Virus record (IMG/VR): IMGVR_UViG_3300044811_000121
Location: 1-45,297 of that record
Source of the DNA: a virus
DNA length: 45,297 nucleotides
Direction: 5' to 3' (one strand)
The position numbers and the translations under genes are program-made. Of this stretch, positions 14,967 to 23,302 are shown in pieces. The first letter of the stretch is position 1. Each line of letters begins with the position of its first letter. Under the pieces are notes generated by a model, which was not told the origin of the DNA, did no database searches, and saw only the letters and a list, made by a program, of their open reading frames with translations.

Positions 14967-16807
14967 TCGATTTCTCCACCGATGGAGGCGCCGGTCGGAT
15001 AGACGCCGCCGCCGACGAACGTGTCGCCGCTGCCGCTCTCCGGCGTCTTGATGCGGCCCAGGGCATGACGCCCGGGCTCGGCGCCGATCTGGGCGTCGGC
15101 GACGACGTTGGTCACCGCGATGGTCGGCGCCGTGTCGGTGCGGGTGATGTCGTCGTAATAAGGGACGTAGCCGGTGGCCGGATCAAGGCCGGTGAAGACG
15201 TCGCCGGTGATCGGGACCCTGAGCCCGTCCGGATAGACCCGGTCGTGGTCATCCACGGTGAGCGTCACCGAGCCCGCTGTTTCGACCACGGTCAGGACGC
15301 GCGTCGGCTCGGTCCAGCTGTTGGCGATCAGGACCGACATGTCGCGCGCCAGCACGATCGTCTCTGCGGCGGCGATCGCAGGCACCGTGTCGGACACGAC
15401 CGGCTCCGGATCCGCGTAGATCGCCTCATTCTCCTCGCGTACGCTCAAAGCGACGCCGGGCCCCTTGGTGGGATCGAAGGCCAGCCCCCAAGTTGTGACG
15501 ACCCAGGCGTAGTTCGAAAGCCCGTAGCGCTCCGTCCCCAGCTGCACCGTATCGAGCGCGCCGGTCCTTAGCCCCATGATGTTCATTGTCACGGAGACGC
15601 TCTTCTCTGCGTTGGCCCGTTTCAGCGCGATCGCACCGACCCGTTCGGACCGATATTTCGAAGTGATGAAGGCCAGGTCGAGTGCCACCTGCCGAACATC
15701 ATCGGCCTCGATTCTCTGCGTGGCCGCCGGCGCGCCCTGATAGCCCTGGTCGGGGTTGACGTAGGTGATCTGGACTTCGGTCGCGGCCTGATCGTTGGTA
15801 AGGAATGTTGAGACTTGGAGCGGCCCCGCGAAATCGCCCTCACTCAAGGTCTCGGTCGGCGGCACCCAATACCCGACCCGCATCAGATGCTTGCCTTCGC
15901 TGAAGGTGTAAGTCCCCGCACAGTTGAGAATGAACGCATCGCGGATCTCGCTCGGCGGCGCGCCGGTGGTGATCACCGCGTCGATTGCGTAGCGCTCCTC
16001 GCCCTCGATCTCTTCGTCGCTGACGTTGGCCTGGGCGCTGATCCAGTCATCGTCGGGGATCTCGTCCGGATAGGCGCCGAACCCACCTTCCTCCCGGGGG
16101 AGCGCCATCCAGTCGTAGAAGCAAAGCGGCGCGTTCCGGGAGTAGCCGGTGCTCGCATCGCGCGGGTCGAGAATGTCGTCCTTGCCGTCAATCACGGCGG
16201 TAATGTTCGGCATCCCCGCCTCGACCACGGCGTCGGTCATTTTGAACTTCGCGTAGATCGCCGCGGTGCCGTTGCCCTTGTGGTCGGCGGTCCACTTGCC
16301 ATCGCACTCGGCGACGAAAGCCGCGTTAGCGGTCTCGCTCGCGTCGCCGTGCTGGAACCAGAGCCAGGCAGCATCTGCATAGGCGCCCGACGTGACCTTG
16401 CCCGCGCCGTCGACCGTCACCTCTTCGTCGCCGAGCATCCAGGTCGGGTTGCCCTGGCAATGGTGGCCGGCGACAGCGATGACGAAATAGCGGTAGTGGG
16501 TCGAGCCCACCTTGCGGCTGTGGAAGAAGACCAACAGTCCGCCGACCCGCCGCCGACCGTAGACAATGAAGCTGTCCGAAATTGCTTGCCGGAACACGGT
16601 CGGCGCGCCGTTCGGCGTCGTCGGACCCCCATGCTTGGCGAAGGTCCGATAGAGGTCCGACCCGACCGCCGCGGCGATGACGAAGGGGTTTTGCGACAAA
16701 GCAGCCATGGTCAGAGGAAGCGATGCCATCGCGTTTTCCATGCCGCCCGTGGCAAAGCCCGGCAGTCCGCCCAGCGCCCGGCCGACGAATTTGACCACCT
16801 TGCCCAT
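14963..16807 (-). CDS. Tail-tip central hub protein (J-like)
   Basis: This 614-residue protein occupies the J position: after tape measure, a minor tail protein and a small NlpC-like protein, and before the fibres. The N-terminal 60 residues are small-residue rich (FVGRALGGLPGFATGG), followed by a beta-rich hub region (KDDILDPRDASTGYSRNAP is a pattern seen in tail-tip proteins) and C-terminal fibronectin-like strands (about 490-590). It would close the tail tube and carry the receptor-binding proteins. The specific Pfam match cannot be checked here. Confidence 0.75.
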   Translation of the reverse strand: MGKVVKFVGRALGGLPGFATGGMENAMASLPLTMAALSQNPFVIAAAVGSDLYRTFAKHGGPTTPNGAPTVFRQAISDSFIVYGRRRVGGLLVFFHSRKVGSTHYRYFVIAVAGHHCQGNPTWMLGDEEVTVDGAGKVTSGAYADAAWLWFQHGDASETANAAFVAECDGKWTADHKGNGTAAIYAKFKMTDAVVEAGMPNITAVIDGKDDILDPRDASTGYSRNAPLCFYDWMALPREEGGFGAYPDEIPDDDWISAQANVSDEEIEGEERYAIDAVITTGAPPSEIRDAFILNCAGTYTFSEGKHLMRVGYWVPPTETLSEGDFAGPLQVSTFLTNDQAATEVQITYVNPDQGYQGAPAATQRIEADDVRQVALDLAFITSKYRSERVGAIALKRANAEKSVSVTMNIMGLRTGALDTVQLGTERYGLSNYAWVVTTWGLAFDPTKGPGVALSVREENEAIYADPEPVVSDTVPAIAAAETIVLARDMSVLIANSWTEPTRVLTVVETAGSVTLTVDDHDRVYPDGLRVPITGDVFTGLDPATGYVPYYDDITRTDTAPTIAVTNVVADAQIGAEPGRHALGRIKTPESGSGDTFVGGGVYPTGASIGGEIE

Positions 16808-17146
16808 CTAGCTCCGCCCGCCCGCTTTCCAGGCGAGATCGACCTCACGCATCCTGACCACCGCCCCCAAGCATTCGGCCACCTCGCCCCGGCAGATGCC
16901 GAGCGCGCCGCGGAACATCACGATGTCACCTCGCACTGCTCGCTTTCTGTCGACCGGCGGGCCTAGGATGGCCGTCACGGCTTCGCGGAGCGTCCTGACG
17001 CCCAGCTGGCGGTAAAGCGCCGCCGCCTCGCGCCAGGAGCGCGGGCAGCCACCCAGGTCGGCCCAGACGTCCCGGCCGCATGCTTGGTAGACGGCGCGCG
17101 CCGCGAGCTCCGCGCAATGGCCCGTGCGCCAGTCTGGATCAGGCAC
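16808..17146 (-). CDS. Small NlpC/P60-like tail protein (DUF6950 type)
   Basis: A 112-residue protein with Cys11 in GHCAELAAR, the position of the catalytic cysteine in NlpC/P60-type folds, and the GDIVMF...LGICRG strand pair typical of DUF6950 phage proteins. Homologues at this position beside the tail hub are thought to act in tail-tip assembly or in cell-wall penetration. A full catalytic Cys-His pair is not obvious, so activity is uncertain. It overlaps the upstream gene by eight bases and ends one base before the hub start. Confidence 0.65.
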   Translation of the reverse strand: MPDPDWRTGHCAELAARAVYQACGRDVWADLGGCPRSWREAAALYRQLGVRTLREAVTAILGPPVDRKRAVRGDIVMFRGALGICRGEVAECLGAVVRMREVDLAWKAGGRS

Positions 17147-17804
17147 TGAACGACCGCGGTCCGGACCAGCCGCTGCCGCCGCTGCTGCCGCCGCTCGAGC
17201 CGCTCGAGGCCGTCACGGCCGCCGGCTCGGCCTTCGCCCAGAGGATGGAAAGCTCAACCATTTGCGGAACGAACTGGAAGAACAGATCGCCGGGATGATG
17301 GCGCTGCTGCCATTCGTCGGTGAAACGCTTGATCGACGGGCGCCGCTGGTCGATCGCGCGGCTCTCGCCAGTCACCTCGACGCTGATCTGCTCCCCGCCG
17401 TCGGTGATCCGGTAATCGTCCACGCGACCACGCCAGAGCATCTTCGTCGCCAGGACCGAATGCCACGAGCCGTCCAGCTCGAGCGCACCGGCATAAATCT
17501 CGAACAGCGCACCCCTGACGGCCTGGTCGGCGATATCGTCGCGGAATTGCTCCGGCGCGTTGAACAGGGTCACCTTGACCCCGGTCGCAGATCCGTCGGT
17601 AGATTCTCCGACCGTGTCGACCGCGCCGAGCTCACCAACCCCGGTCCACTCGCGCTCCGTCGCGCCATTGTCCTCGAAGACGATCGTGCCGATGCCGCTC
17701 CAGGCATAGACCGGGTCGGGCAACTCGATCCGCACGGCGACGAACGGTCTGACGACCCTCCCTTCGATCGCGTCAGCGAGCTCGGGCGGAAGGTCGCGGC
17801 TCAT
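17139..17804 (-). CDS. Minor tail protein, tail-tip hub component
   Basis: The 221-residue product is beta-rich (AVRIELPDPVYAWSGIG, EWTGVGELGAVD, SVEVTGESRAID) and ends in a Gly/Ser tail (SSGSSGGSSGGSG). In position and texture it matches the baseplate-hub proteins between tape measure and peptidase in siphovirus and gene-transfer-agent tails. The family name (DUF2163-like) is a guess from gene order. Confidence 0.65.
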   Translation of the reverse strand: MSRDLPPELADAIEGRVVRPFVAVRIELPDPVYAWSGIGTIVFEDNGATEREWTGVGELGAVDTVGESTDGSATGVKVTLFNAPEQFRDDIADQAVRGALFEIYAGALELDGSWHSVLATKMLWRGRVDDYRITDGGEQISVEVTGESRAIDQRRPSIKRFTDEWQQRHHPGDLFFQFVPQMVELSILWAKAEPAAVTASSGSSGGSSGGSGWSGPRSFSA

Positions 17805-17809
17805 CAGAC

Positions 17810-20029
17810 CTAGCGCCGCCGCTGCGCGTCACGAACGGCACGCACCGCGATCGGCGCGATCAAGTTGCCGAGCGCGATCGCGTCCTCCTTGGTCGCGAGA
17901 TTGCCGGTATAGTGGGCGTTGACGTGGACGTGAATGTCGCCGCCGCCGGCGCGGGCGCCGCGGTCGTTGGCGGGATCGATCCGGATATTCTCGCCGGTAT
18001 TGACGCGGGCGATGGCCCGATGGTTCAGGCTGAGCAGATTGCTGTCCACGCCCGCCATGCCGGCGACGCGGATGGTGCCGCCGCTGGCGAAGCGGGGCAG
18101 GTTTGCCACGCCTTCGCTATAGCCGGAGGCAAAGCTCGACCCGACGCCCGGGCTCCCGCCGCGGCCGAAGCCACCCATGAAACTGGACAGGGCATTGGAG
18201 AGCGGCCCGATAATGGAGCGCTGGATCTGGATGCGGAGCAGGTCCGCGATGATCGACTTGGCGACGTTCTTAAAGACATCGCCCAGGCTCTTGGCCTGCA
18301 TGATCGCGTCGACCAGGCCGTCGGTCAGCGACTGCAGTCCGTTTGCCGCGATCGCCTCGAGCGCCTCATTGGCCATCGCGGCGGTGCGCGGCAGCCGGGC
18401 AAGAAATTCCTCGAGAGGGCCGCGCGTGTTGCGCAGCACGCCGGCGCGGTCGCTGGCGCGGCTGGCGTTGAGCGCATTGAGCTCCTGCTGGGCGCGGTCG
18501 CGCTCGTGCCCGGAGGTGCGTTCGGCTAGAATGATCTCCTCGAGCTTGGCGCGCTGGTGACGATAGGTGAGATCGAGCAGTGCGAGTTCGGCCCGGCGGC
18601 GCTCCGCCGCCGTGTCGGCCGCGTCGGATTGCGATCGCAGCGCCGCCGCGGCGATATCGTAGCGCTGATCGGAGAGGTCGTTTTCCTCTTCCTGCAGCGT
18701 GCGGGACCGCTCGAGCGCGAGCGTGCCGCGCTCCTCCTCGTCTAGCGCGTGGTAAGCAGCGAGCAGCTGCCGCGCTCTCGGCTCGTCGAGGTCGTCTAGC
18801 GCAAGCTTGAGCGCGACGTCGGCCGCATATTGCTGATTCTCGATGTCGAGGATCGACTGCTGAAGATCGCCCCTGACGACCGTGTCGTTGGTTTGCTGCT
18901 GCTGCTCGCGCAGCTGGTCCATTCGGAAGCGACGGAGCTCAGACTCGAATTCGTGCTGATCGCGCAGCGCCTTCTTTCGGGCAGCCTCGGCGCGATTGGC
19001 GCCACCGTGATGGCCGTGCGGCGAAAGATCGAGATCCTGATTACCGGTATCTGGCAGGTCAGTGATCGGGATATCGACCGAGCCGGGCGGGCTCGGATTG
19101 GGCGCATCCGATCCGAATTCGCGCAGGATATTCCAGACAAGCGCCACGTAGGGGTTCACGATGGCTACCGGTGAGTCCGAGGAGCGCTCGAGCACGCGGC
19201 CCACTCTGGTGGTCTCGGTTTCCGGGTGGGGACCTGCCCGGCCGACACGGCTGAGCCAGAGAAGCGCGCTCGCCGCTGTCCGGATGAGCGTCCCCAGGCC
19301 CTTGACGACCTCCCCGATCGCCGGAAGACAGTCCAGCAGCGCGGACGCGAGATTGGTGCGAAGGGTGACTGCCAACAGCGCCAACTTGTCCGCCGCCTCG
19401 TCGGCGCGGCGCGCCTGTTCCTCGGTGATCAGACCCGCCTCACGCGCGGCTTCCGCGACGCGGTCGTAGCCTTCCGCGCCCTGGACCAGGAACGGGATCA
19501 TCTCCGCCGCGCCGCGGCCCATCAGCCGTTGCGCCGCCGCCGCCTGTTCCGATTCGGTAGCCAGGCGGTGGATCGAGTCCATGACGCGCGGCAGCACCTG
19601 GCCGGCGCTGGTGAACTGCTCCGGATCGATGCGCAGCGCGCGGAAGGCCTGGACCGCGGCCGGCACGCCGGCGCGCGCTTGGCCGAGCGTCCGGTTGAGG
19701 ATCGACATGGCGCGTTCCATGCCCTCGACGCTGGCACCGTTCTCGATCGCGGCGCGGCGCAGGATCTGCAGCTGCTCGACGGTGACCCCGATCGATCGCG
19801 AAGTTTCGCTGAGGCCGGCCGCGAATTGGAATGCTTCCCGCGCCTGCTGGATGAAGAAGCCCGCAACGAGGCCGCCGGCGATGCCGGCGACTACCGTCTT
19901 CATCTGCGTGAAGCTGGCGACGATCCCACGGTTGGCGGCGACCGTCCGCGTCTGCGCGCGGCGCAGGCCGCTCTCATAGGCGGCCGTGTCGATTCCCATC
20001 ACGACCCGGAGCGCGCCGATCACGGACAT
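17810..20029 (-). CDS. Tail tape measure protein
   Basis: This 739-residue protein begins MSVIGALRVVMGIDTAAYESGL, the common opening of phage tape-measure proteins, and is followed by long helices, a hydrophobic segment (about 45-65, VAGIAGGLVAGFF), a second membrane-like stretch in the middle, a charged coiled coil (about 370-500) and a Gly-rich C-terminus. Tape measures set tail length and may enter the host membrane during DNA injection; by the usual 0.15 nm per residue this would suggest a tail of roughly 110 nm. The ATG has AGGAG six bases upstream and overlaps the end of the frameshift extension by ten bases. Confidence 0.9.
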   Translation of the reverse strand: MSVIGALRVVMGIDTAAYESGLRRAQTRTVAANRGIVASFTQMKTVVAGIAGGLVAGFFIQQAREAFQFAAGLSETSRSIGVTVEQLQILRRAAIENGASVEGMERAMSILNRTLGQARAGVPAAVQAFRALRIDPEQFTSAGQVLPRVMDSIHRLATESEQAAAAQRLMGRGAAEMIPFLVQGAEGYDRVAEAAREAGLITEEQARRADEAADKLALLAVTLRTNLASALLDCLPAIGEVVKGLGTLIRTAASALLWLSRVGRAGPHPETETTRVGRVLERSSDSPVAIVNPYVALVWNILREFGSDAPNPSPPGSVDIPITDLPDTGNQDLDLSPHGHHGGANRAEAARKKALRDQHEFESELRRFRMDQLREQQQQTNDTVVRGDLQQSILDIENQQYAADVALKLALDDLDEPRARQLLAAYHALDEEERGTLALERSRTLQEEENDLSDQRYDIAAAALRSQSDAADTAAERRRAELALLDLTYRHQRAKLEEIILAERTSGHERDRAQQELNALNASRASDRAGVLRNTRGPLEEFLARLPRTAAMANEALEAIAANGLQSLTDGLVDAIMQAKSLGDVFKNVAKSIIADLLRIQIQRSIIGPLSNALSSFMGGFGRGGSPGVGSSFASGYSEGVANLPRFASGGTIRVAGMAGVDSNLLSLNHRAIARVNTGENIRIDPANDRGARAGGGDIHVHVNAHYTGNLATKEDAIALGNLIAPIAVRAVRDAQRRR

Positions 20030-20424
20030 GGCGGCTCCTTTCGTTTCGTCTTGGGCGGCGGGCTGGCGGCAGCGAGCGCCTCGTGCGGGTTGAGCACCGC
20101 GCGCCAGGCGCGCACGTTGGCGCCCATCTCGGCGAGGCTCTGCCGCTCTGGCGCTGCGGCCTTCTTCCGCCGCGCTTTCCTGCCGGTCAGCTTCTCGATC
20201 GAGGGGATCGCGTTCGGCTTGTGGTGGGCGAAGGCGGTGAGCTGCGCGGCGAGGCGCAGCGTCGCCAGATCGTGATCTAGTCGGTCCTCGAGGCCGCCCA
20301 GGGCCGCTTCAAATTCGCGGGGGCTGGTCTTCCAGAAGGACGCGACGTCGTAGCCGGCGCGGCACCACAGGCGGATCAGCGCGTCGCTGTCTACCTTTTG
20401 GGGCCTTTGGGCCGCGCCGGCGCT
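20020..20424 (-). CDS. Frameshift extension of the tail assembly chaperone (T part of G-T)
   Basis: This frame is open for 134 codons from the slippery site to a TGA at 20020-20022. It encodes a helical segment (ALIRLWCRAGYDVASFW) and a lysine-rich tail. It has no ATG, GTG or TTG near its beginning; the first Met is about 100 codons in. It lies in the -1 frame relative to the upstream chaperone. It is therefore best read as the C-terminal part of a fusion protein of about 256 residues made by -1 frameshifting, as with lambda gpG-T. The extension would recruit the tail tube protein while the G part binds the tape measure. Confidence 0.8.
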   Translation of the reverse strand, partial: SAGAAQRPQKVDSDALIRLWCRAGYDVASFWKTSPREFEAALGGLEDRLDHDLATLRLAAQLTAFAHHKPNAIPSIEKLTGRKARRKKAAAPERQSLAEMGANVRAWRAVLNPHEALAAASPPPKTKRKEPPCP

Positions 20425-20789
20425 TTTTTTGGGGTGCCGCCTTTCGCCGCCGGCAGGTCGTTCTGCTGCCCCGTGAAGATGAGGCGCAGCGCGCCCTCGA
20501 GGCCGAGCTCGTCCATGATCTCGGCCACGGCATCCCCGTCGAAGTCGGCCTCGATCTCGAGGCCGGCGGCGATCAGGGCGCTGAGGTGCGAGTGGCGCAG
20601 GCGCGCCGCGGCCAGCATCAGCCGCTCCGGCTGCTCGAGCATCTCCGGCGTGATGCCCGGAAGCATGTCGGCGAAGATCTCGCCGAGCGGTTTGTCATAC
20701 CGCTCCTCGAGGCGGCAGATTGCCGCCCAGCCGAACTTGAAGCGCCAGGTCCGGCCGAGCGCCTTGAAGGTGGTCGCATCGACAGCCAT
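20391..20789 (-). CDS. Tail assembly chaperone (G-like)
   Basis: A 132-residue protein between tail tube and tape measure, where tail chaperones are always found in long-tailed phages. The opening (TTFKALGRTWRFKFGWAAIC) and LEERYDKPLGEIFAD resemble the gene-transfer-agent gp10/tail chaperone group. Normal termination is at TAG 20391-20393. Near the end the message carries seven A residues read as Pro-Lys-Lys, the slip site for a longer product. The short form should be in excess over the fusion. Confidence 0.8.
   Translation of the reverse strand: MAVDATTFKALGRTWRFKFGWAAICRLEERYDKPLGEIFADMLPGITPEMLEQPERLMLAAARLRHSHLSALIAAGLEIEADFDGDAVAEIMDELGLEGALRLIFTGQQNDLPAAKGGTPKKAPARPKGPKR
20424..20430 (-). 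other. Programmed -1 ribosomal frameshift site
   Basis: On the coding strand the heptamer is A AAA AAA, phased exactly as the X XXY YYZ rule requires (codons CCA AAA AAA GCG). Slipping back one base leads into the open frame that runs to 20020. The zero frame meets its stop 11 codons later, so both products are possible. GC-rich sequence follows and could form a stimulatory stem. Confidence 0.8.
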
Positions 20790-20792
20790 GGC

Positions 20793-21224
20793 CTAGCTCG
20801 CGGCCTGCGTCGCCGAGCCCGAGACCTTGGCGGTGAACGTCGCCGTGCCGGCGGCGTCGGTGCCGAGCTCGCCGACCTCGTAGGAGAGCGGGATGCAGGT
20901 GCCGGTGACGTCCTGGGTGGTGCCGTCGGTCTCGACGACGACGAGCTTGAACGCGCGCGCGGTGCGGGCGGCGAGCGCGGCCAGGATCTTGGTGTCGGTC
21001 GTGCTGCCCGGGCTGTACCACAGCCCGATCTTGAGCTCGCCGGGATCCGCGAGGCCGGGGATGAAGGTGCGCACGCCGCCGACGGAGCCGTGATGGGTGC
21101 TCTCGAGCGAATCGACGGTAAGGTTCGGCCGGTTGACCGAAGTGACGCCGTCGAACTTGACCAGGCCGGAGCCATCGTGCAGGTAGAATTTCGCGCCAAA
21201 CGGCAGGACCGCTTCGTCGGCCAT
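20793..21224 (-). CDS. Major tail tube protein
   Basis: The 143-residue product is beta-rich (GAKFYLHDGSGLVKFDGV, GELKIGLWYSP, ATFTAKVSG) and fits tail tube proteins of siphoviruses, which stack as hexameric rings. It lies just before the tail chaperones, the standard place. The stop is three bases before the next ATG. A terminator-like hairpin lies in its leader at 21243-21270. Confidence 0.85.
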   Translation of the reverse strand: MADEAVLPFGAKFYLHDGSGLVKFDGVTSVNRPNLTVDSLESTHHGSVGGVRTFIPGLADPGELKIGLWYSPGSTTDTKILAALAARTARAFKLVVVETDGTTQDVTGTCIPLSYEVGELGTDAAGTATFTAKVSGSATQAAS

Positions 21225-21242
21225 GATCTAATCCCTTTCATG

Positions 21243-21270
21243 CAAAGAAAAAGGCGGCCGGCGGCCGCCT
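21243..21270 (-). terminator. Intrinsic terminator upstream of the tail tube gene
   Basis: AGGCGGCC and GGCCGCCT pair perfectly around a three-base loop (21252-21270). In the minus direction the stem is followed by TTTTTCTTT. It lies between the tail terminator gene and the tail tube gene, so it may partly separate head and tail transcription or set the 3' end of a processed message. Confidence 0.75.
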
Positions 21271-21294
21271 CAGCGTGGTTCAATTCTTGCGGAC

Positions 21295-21699
21295 TCAACT
21301 TGCCGGCTGGTGCCAGACCGTGAAGTCGCGGACCGCGCAGGGCACCAGCGTGCCGTCGCCCAGCTCGGCGGGTGCGAGATCCGTTTCCATCTCGAGGAAC
21401 GCGCCCTTGAACGCGGTTGTCCCGGTCGTGCCCTTGGCCTCGATCGCCGGGGTCAGCGCGTCGGCGACGTCGACCGCCGCCTCGAGCGTCTCACCCCAGC
21501 ATTTGAATCGCACCCGGGGACGGGCGAGGCCCATCGCGCCGCCGTGATGGTAGAGGCGCCCAGCGCCGAATATCTCGATCGTCACCGCCGGCAGCAGGCC
21601 ATCTCGCGGACGCTGCAGCCAGTGCACCCGCGCCGCGACGAGGGCGGCCAGATCTGAAGCGACGCGCAGCTTCGTCTTCAGGTCGGCCCGGAACGCCAT
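21295..21699 (-). CDS. Tail terminator or completion protein (DUF3168-like)
   Basis: A 134-residue protein with the small alpha/beta pattern of DUF3168 tail terminators: N-terminal helix (LKTKLRVASDLAALVAARV), LPAVTIEIFG, RVRFKCWGETLEAA and a final strand. These proteins cap the tail tube when it reaches full length and join it to the head. Its place between the gp10-like neck protein and the tube protein supports the call. Confidence 0.75.
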   Translation of the reverse strand: MAFRADLKTKLRVASDLAALVAARVHWLQRPRDGLLPAVTIEIFGAGRLYHHGGAMGLARPRVRFKCWGETLEAAVDVADALTPAIEAKGTTGTTAFKGAFLEMETDLAPAELGDGTLVPCAVRDFTVWHQPAS

Positions 21700-21702
21700 C
21701 GG

Positions 21703-22158
21703 TCAGCCCCTCGCTCCGCTGCCGCGCGCCAGGCTCTTGTCGATCGCCGCGGCGAGCTCGACCTTGATAACCTCTAGCGCCAAACCGCGCGTGCTCTCCC
21801 AGCCGCGCGTGAACCAGCCGGTGGTGCCGCGATTGTAGAATTCGGTCAGCGCCGCATACTGCGTGACGCCAGTCGTCCCGTCGGCCGCGATGCCGATATT
21901 GAGTTGCGCCGTGGATTTCACCGTGCCGGCGTCCTGGGCGGCCTGGTGCCTGGTCAGCTTCGTACCGGCGGCCGGGCTGGCGGCGAGGTGCCCGGTCAGG
22001 CCCCGCGGTGCATTGGCCCTCAGCACGTTGACGACCATTGGCGCCGCCTTGCGCAAGGTCCGCACCAGCACCGCCTTGCGGGTGCGGTTCGGCAGCTGAC
22101 GCAGCTTTTGCTCGAGCTCGCGGAATCCGAACGTCCGGACCGTGACAGTGCCGACCAT
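21703..22158 (-). CDS. HK97 gp10-like neck protein
   Basis: The 151-residue product (ELEQKLRQLPNRTRKAVLV, LRANAPRGLTGHLAAS, YAALTEFYNRGT) follows the HK97 gp10 family pattern: an N-terminal amphipathic helix, an 'AP.dTG.L..S' stretch and a C-terminal helix. These proteins act at the head-tail joint. The genes before and after it are also connector and tail-completion genes. Confidence 0.82.
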   Translation of the reverse strand: MVGTVTVRTFGFRELEQKLRQLPNRTRKAVLVRTLRKAAPMVVNVLRANAPRGLTGHLAASPAAGTKLTRHQAAQDAGTVKSTAQLNIGIAADGTTGVTQYAALTEFYNRGTTGWFTRGWESTRGLALEVIKVELAAAIDKSLARGSGARG

Positions 22159-22434
22159 CTACGGCGCCGCTCGCGCCCTGCGCCGCCTGCCCTTCAGCGA
22201 GCCGCCGCGGTGGCCGTCGCCGTCATGGTCGAGCGGGTCGGGCGCCGGCGCAAGGTGCGCCGGCATCGCGGCCTCGGCCAGGACGCGCGCCTCGATCAGC
22301 TGGTCGGGATCGGGGTGTTCGTAGACGTCGCGGATCCGCTTCGAATAAGTGGGCCCGGCGCGCGCTTCGCTGGCGCCGTCCGGATAAACGGGCCCGTAGG
22401 CGTTGCCGTGCTGCTTCAGCGTCAGCACCCACAT
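22159..22434 (-). CDS. Small hypothetical phage protein
   Basis: A 91-residue product beginning MWVLTLKQHGNAYGPV, with an acidic patch (PLDHDGDGHRGG) and a basic tail (KGRRRRARAAP). Its ATG overlaps the upstream stop (TGATG) and it ends exactly where the neck gene begins, so it is coupled to its neighbours. No family recognised. Confidence 0.6.
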   Translation of the reverse strand: MWVLTLKQHGNAYGPVYPDGASEARAGPTYSKRIRDVYEHPDPDQLIEARVLAEAAMPAHLAPAPDPLDHDGDGHRGGSLKGRRRRARAAP

Positions 22435-22943
22435 CAATTTTCTCCGATGATGACGACGCGGTAGGTGACGCCGGTGGTGCCGCCGCTGTTGGCGATCTTG
22501 AGGATGTCGCCGGTGTCGGCGGTTACCGCCAGCCCGGTGGCGCCGCGGCGCGTGACCAGGAAGACGTCGCCGGGCCCGAGGTTGATCTTGTCGGTCGCGT
22601 CGCCGAACGGGCCGGTGAAGGTGTTGGTGGCCGCGCCGCCGATCACGACATTGTTGGTGTTGCCGGCGTTGGCGACGATCAGGATCGCCTTGATCGCGGT
22701 GAAGGTGATCGTGCTGCCGAGCGCGTTGGTCAGCGAGGCGGCGAGATCGAGATTCTCGGTGGCGCTGGCCGCCAGCGTGCGCTCGTCGCAGAAGACGTTC
22801 TGCGCCTGGTCGGCGCCGGCGCCGTCGCTGAACAGCATCTCGAACGTCTCGATGAAGTCGTGCCTGGGCAGCGGCGTCATGTCGCTCGAGCCGATCAGCG
22901 AGCACGCGAGGCTCAGTTTCAGGGTGGCGGCAAGCGTGGTCAT
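22434..22943 (-). CDS. Hypothetical phage virion-associated protein
   Basis: The 169-residue product is beta-rich with repeated small-residue turns (AASLTNALGSTITFTAIKA, GNTNNVVIGGAATNTFTGPF, GDILKIANSGGT). It starts one base after the head-closure gene. Such genes between connector and neck genes often encode decoration or minor virion proteins, but this is only positional. A long upstream extension in the same frame was discarded because it overlaps the head-closure gene. Confidence 0.6.
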   Translation of the reverse strand: MTTLAATLKLSLACSLIGSSDMTPLPRHDFIETFEMLFSDGAGADQAQNVFCDERTLAASATENLDLAASLTNALGSTITFTAIKAILIVANAGNTNNVVIGGAATNTFTGPFGDATDKINLGPGDVFLVTRRGATGLAVTADTGDILKIANSGGTTGVTYRVVIIGEN

Positions 22944-22944
22944 C

Positions 22945-23301
22945 TCAGGGCTCCTTGAAATTGGTGACGGCGACGATCTCCCGGCCTTGGCGCCGGCCGA
23001 TCTCGGTGTTGCTGTGGATGTCCCAGATGACATCCTCGAAGACGATGCGGTGGGTAAGGGGCGCGATCGCGGCCGCTTCCGTCGACCATAGGATCGTGAA
23101 CGTCGCCGGCGCCGAAGCTTCGAGCCGCGCCGCCGCGGGGGCCTCGCCCGCGGGCCTTGCCCCGGGCGGCGCTGCGCGCGCGACCTTCGTCCAGCGGGTG
23201 ATATAAGGCAGCCAGCTCCCCACTTCCTCGCCGAGGGTGTTCTCAACCATCACTACGCGCTGAAACGCGACGCGACGGTCCAGCTCGCCCTTGCGGATCA
23301 C
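22945..23301 (-). CDS. Head closure (head-tail joining) protein
   Basis: A 118-residue protein with the opening IRKGELDRRVAFQR typical of phage head-tail joining proteins (HK97 gp7/SPP1 gp16 group), followed by WTKVARAAPPG and a C-terminal strand set (HRIVFEDVIWDI). It would plug the connector after DNA packaging. The start is a GTG one base after the upstream stop. An Ala/Pro-rich insert (PAGEAPAAARLEA) is an oddity within the fold. Confidence 0.8.
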   Translation of the reverse strand: MIRKGELDRRVAFQRVVMVENTLGEEVGSWLPYITRWTKVARAAPPGARPAGEAPAAARLEASAPATFTILWSTEAAAIAPLTHRIVFEDVIWDIHSNTEIGRRQGREIVAVTNFKEP

Positions 23302-23302
23302 G

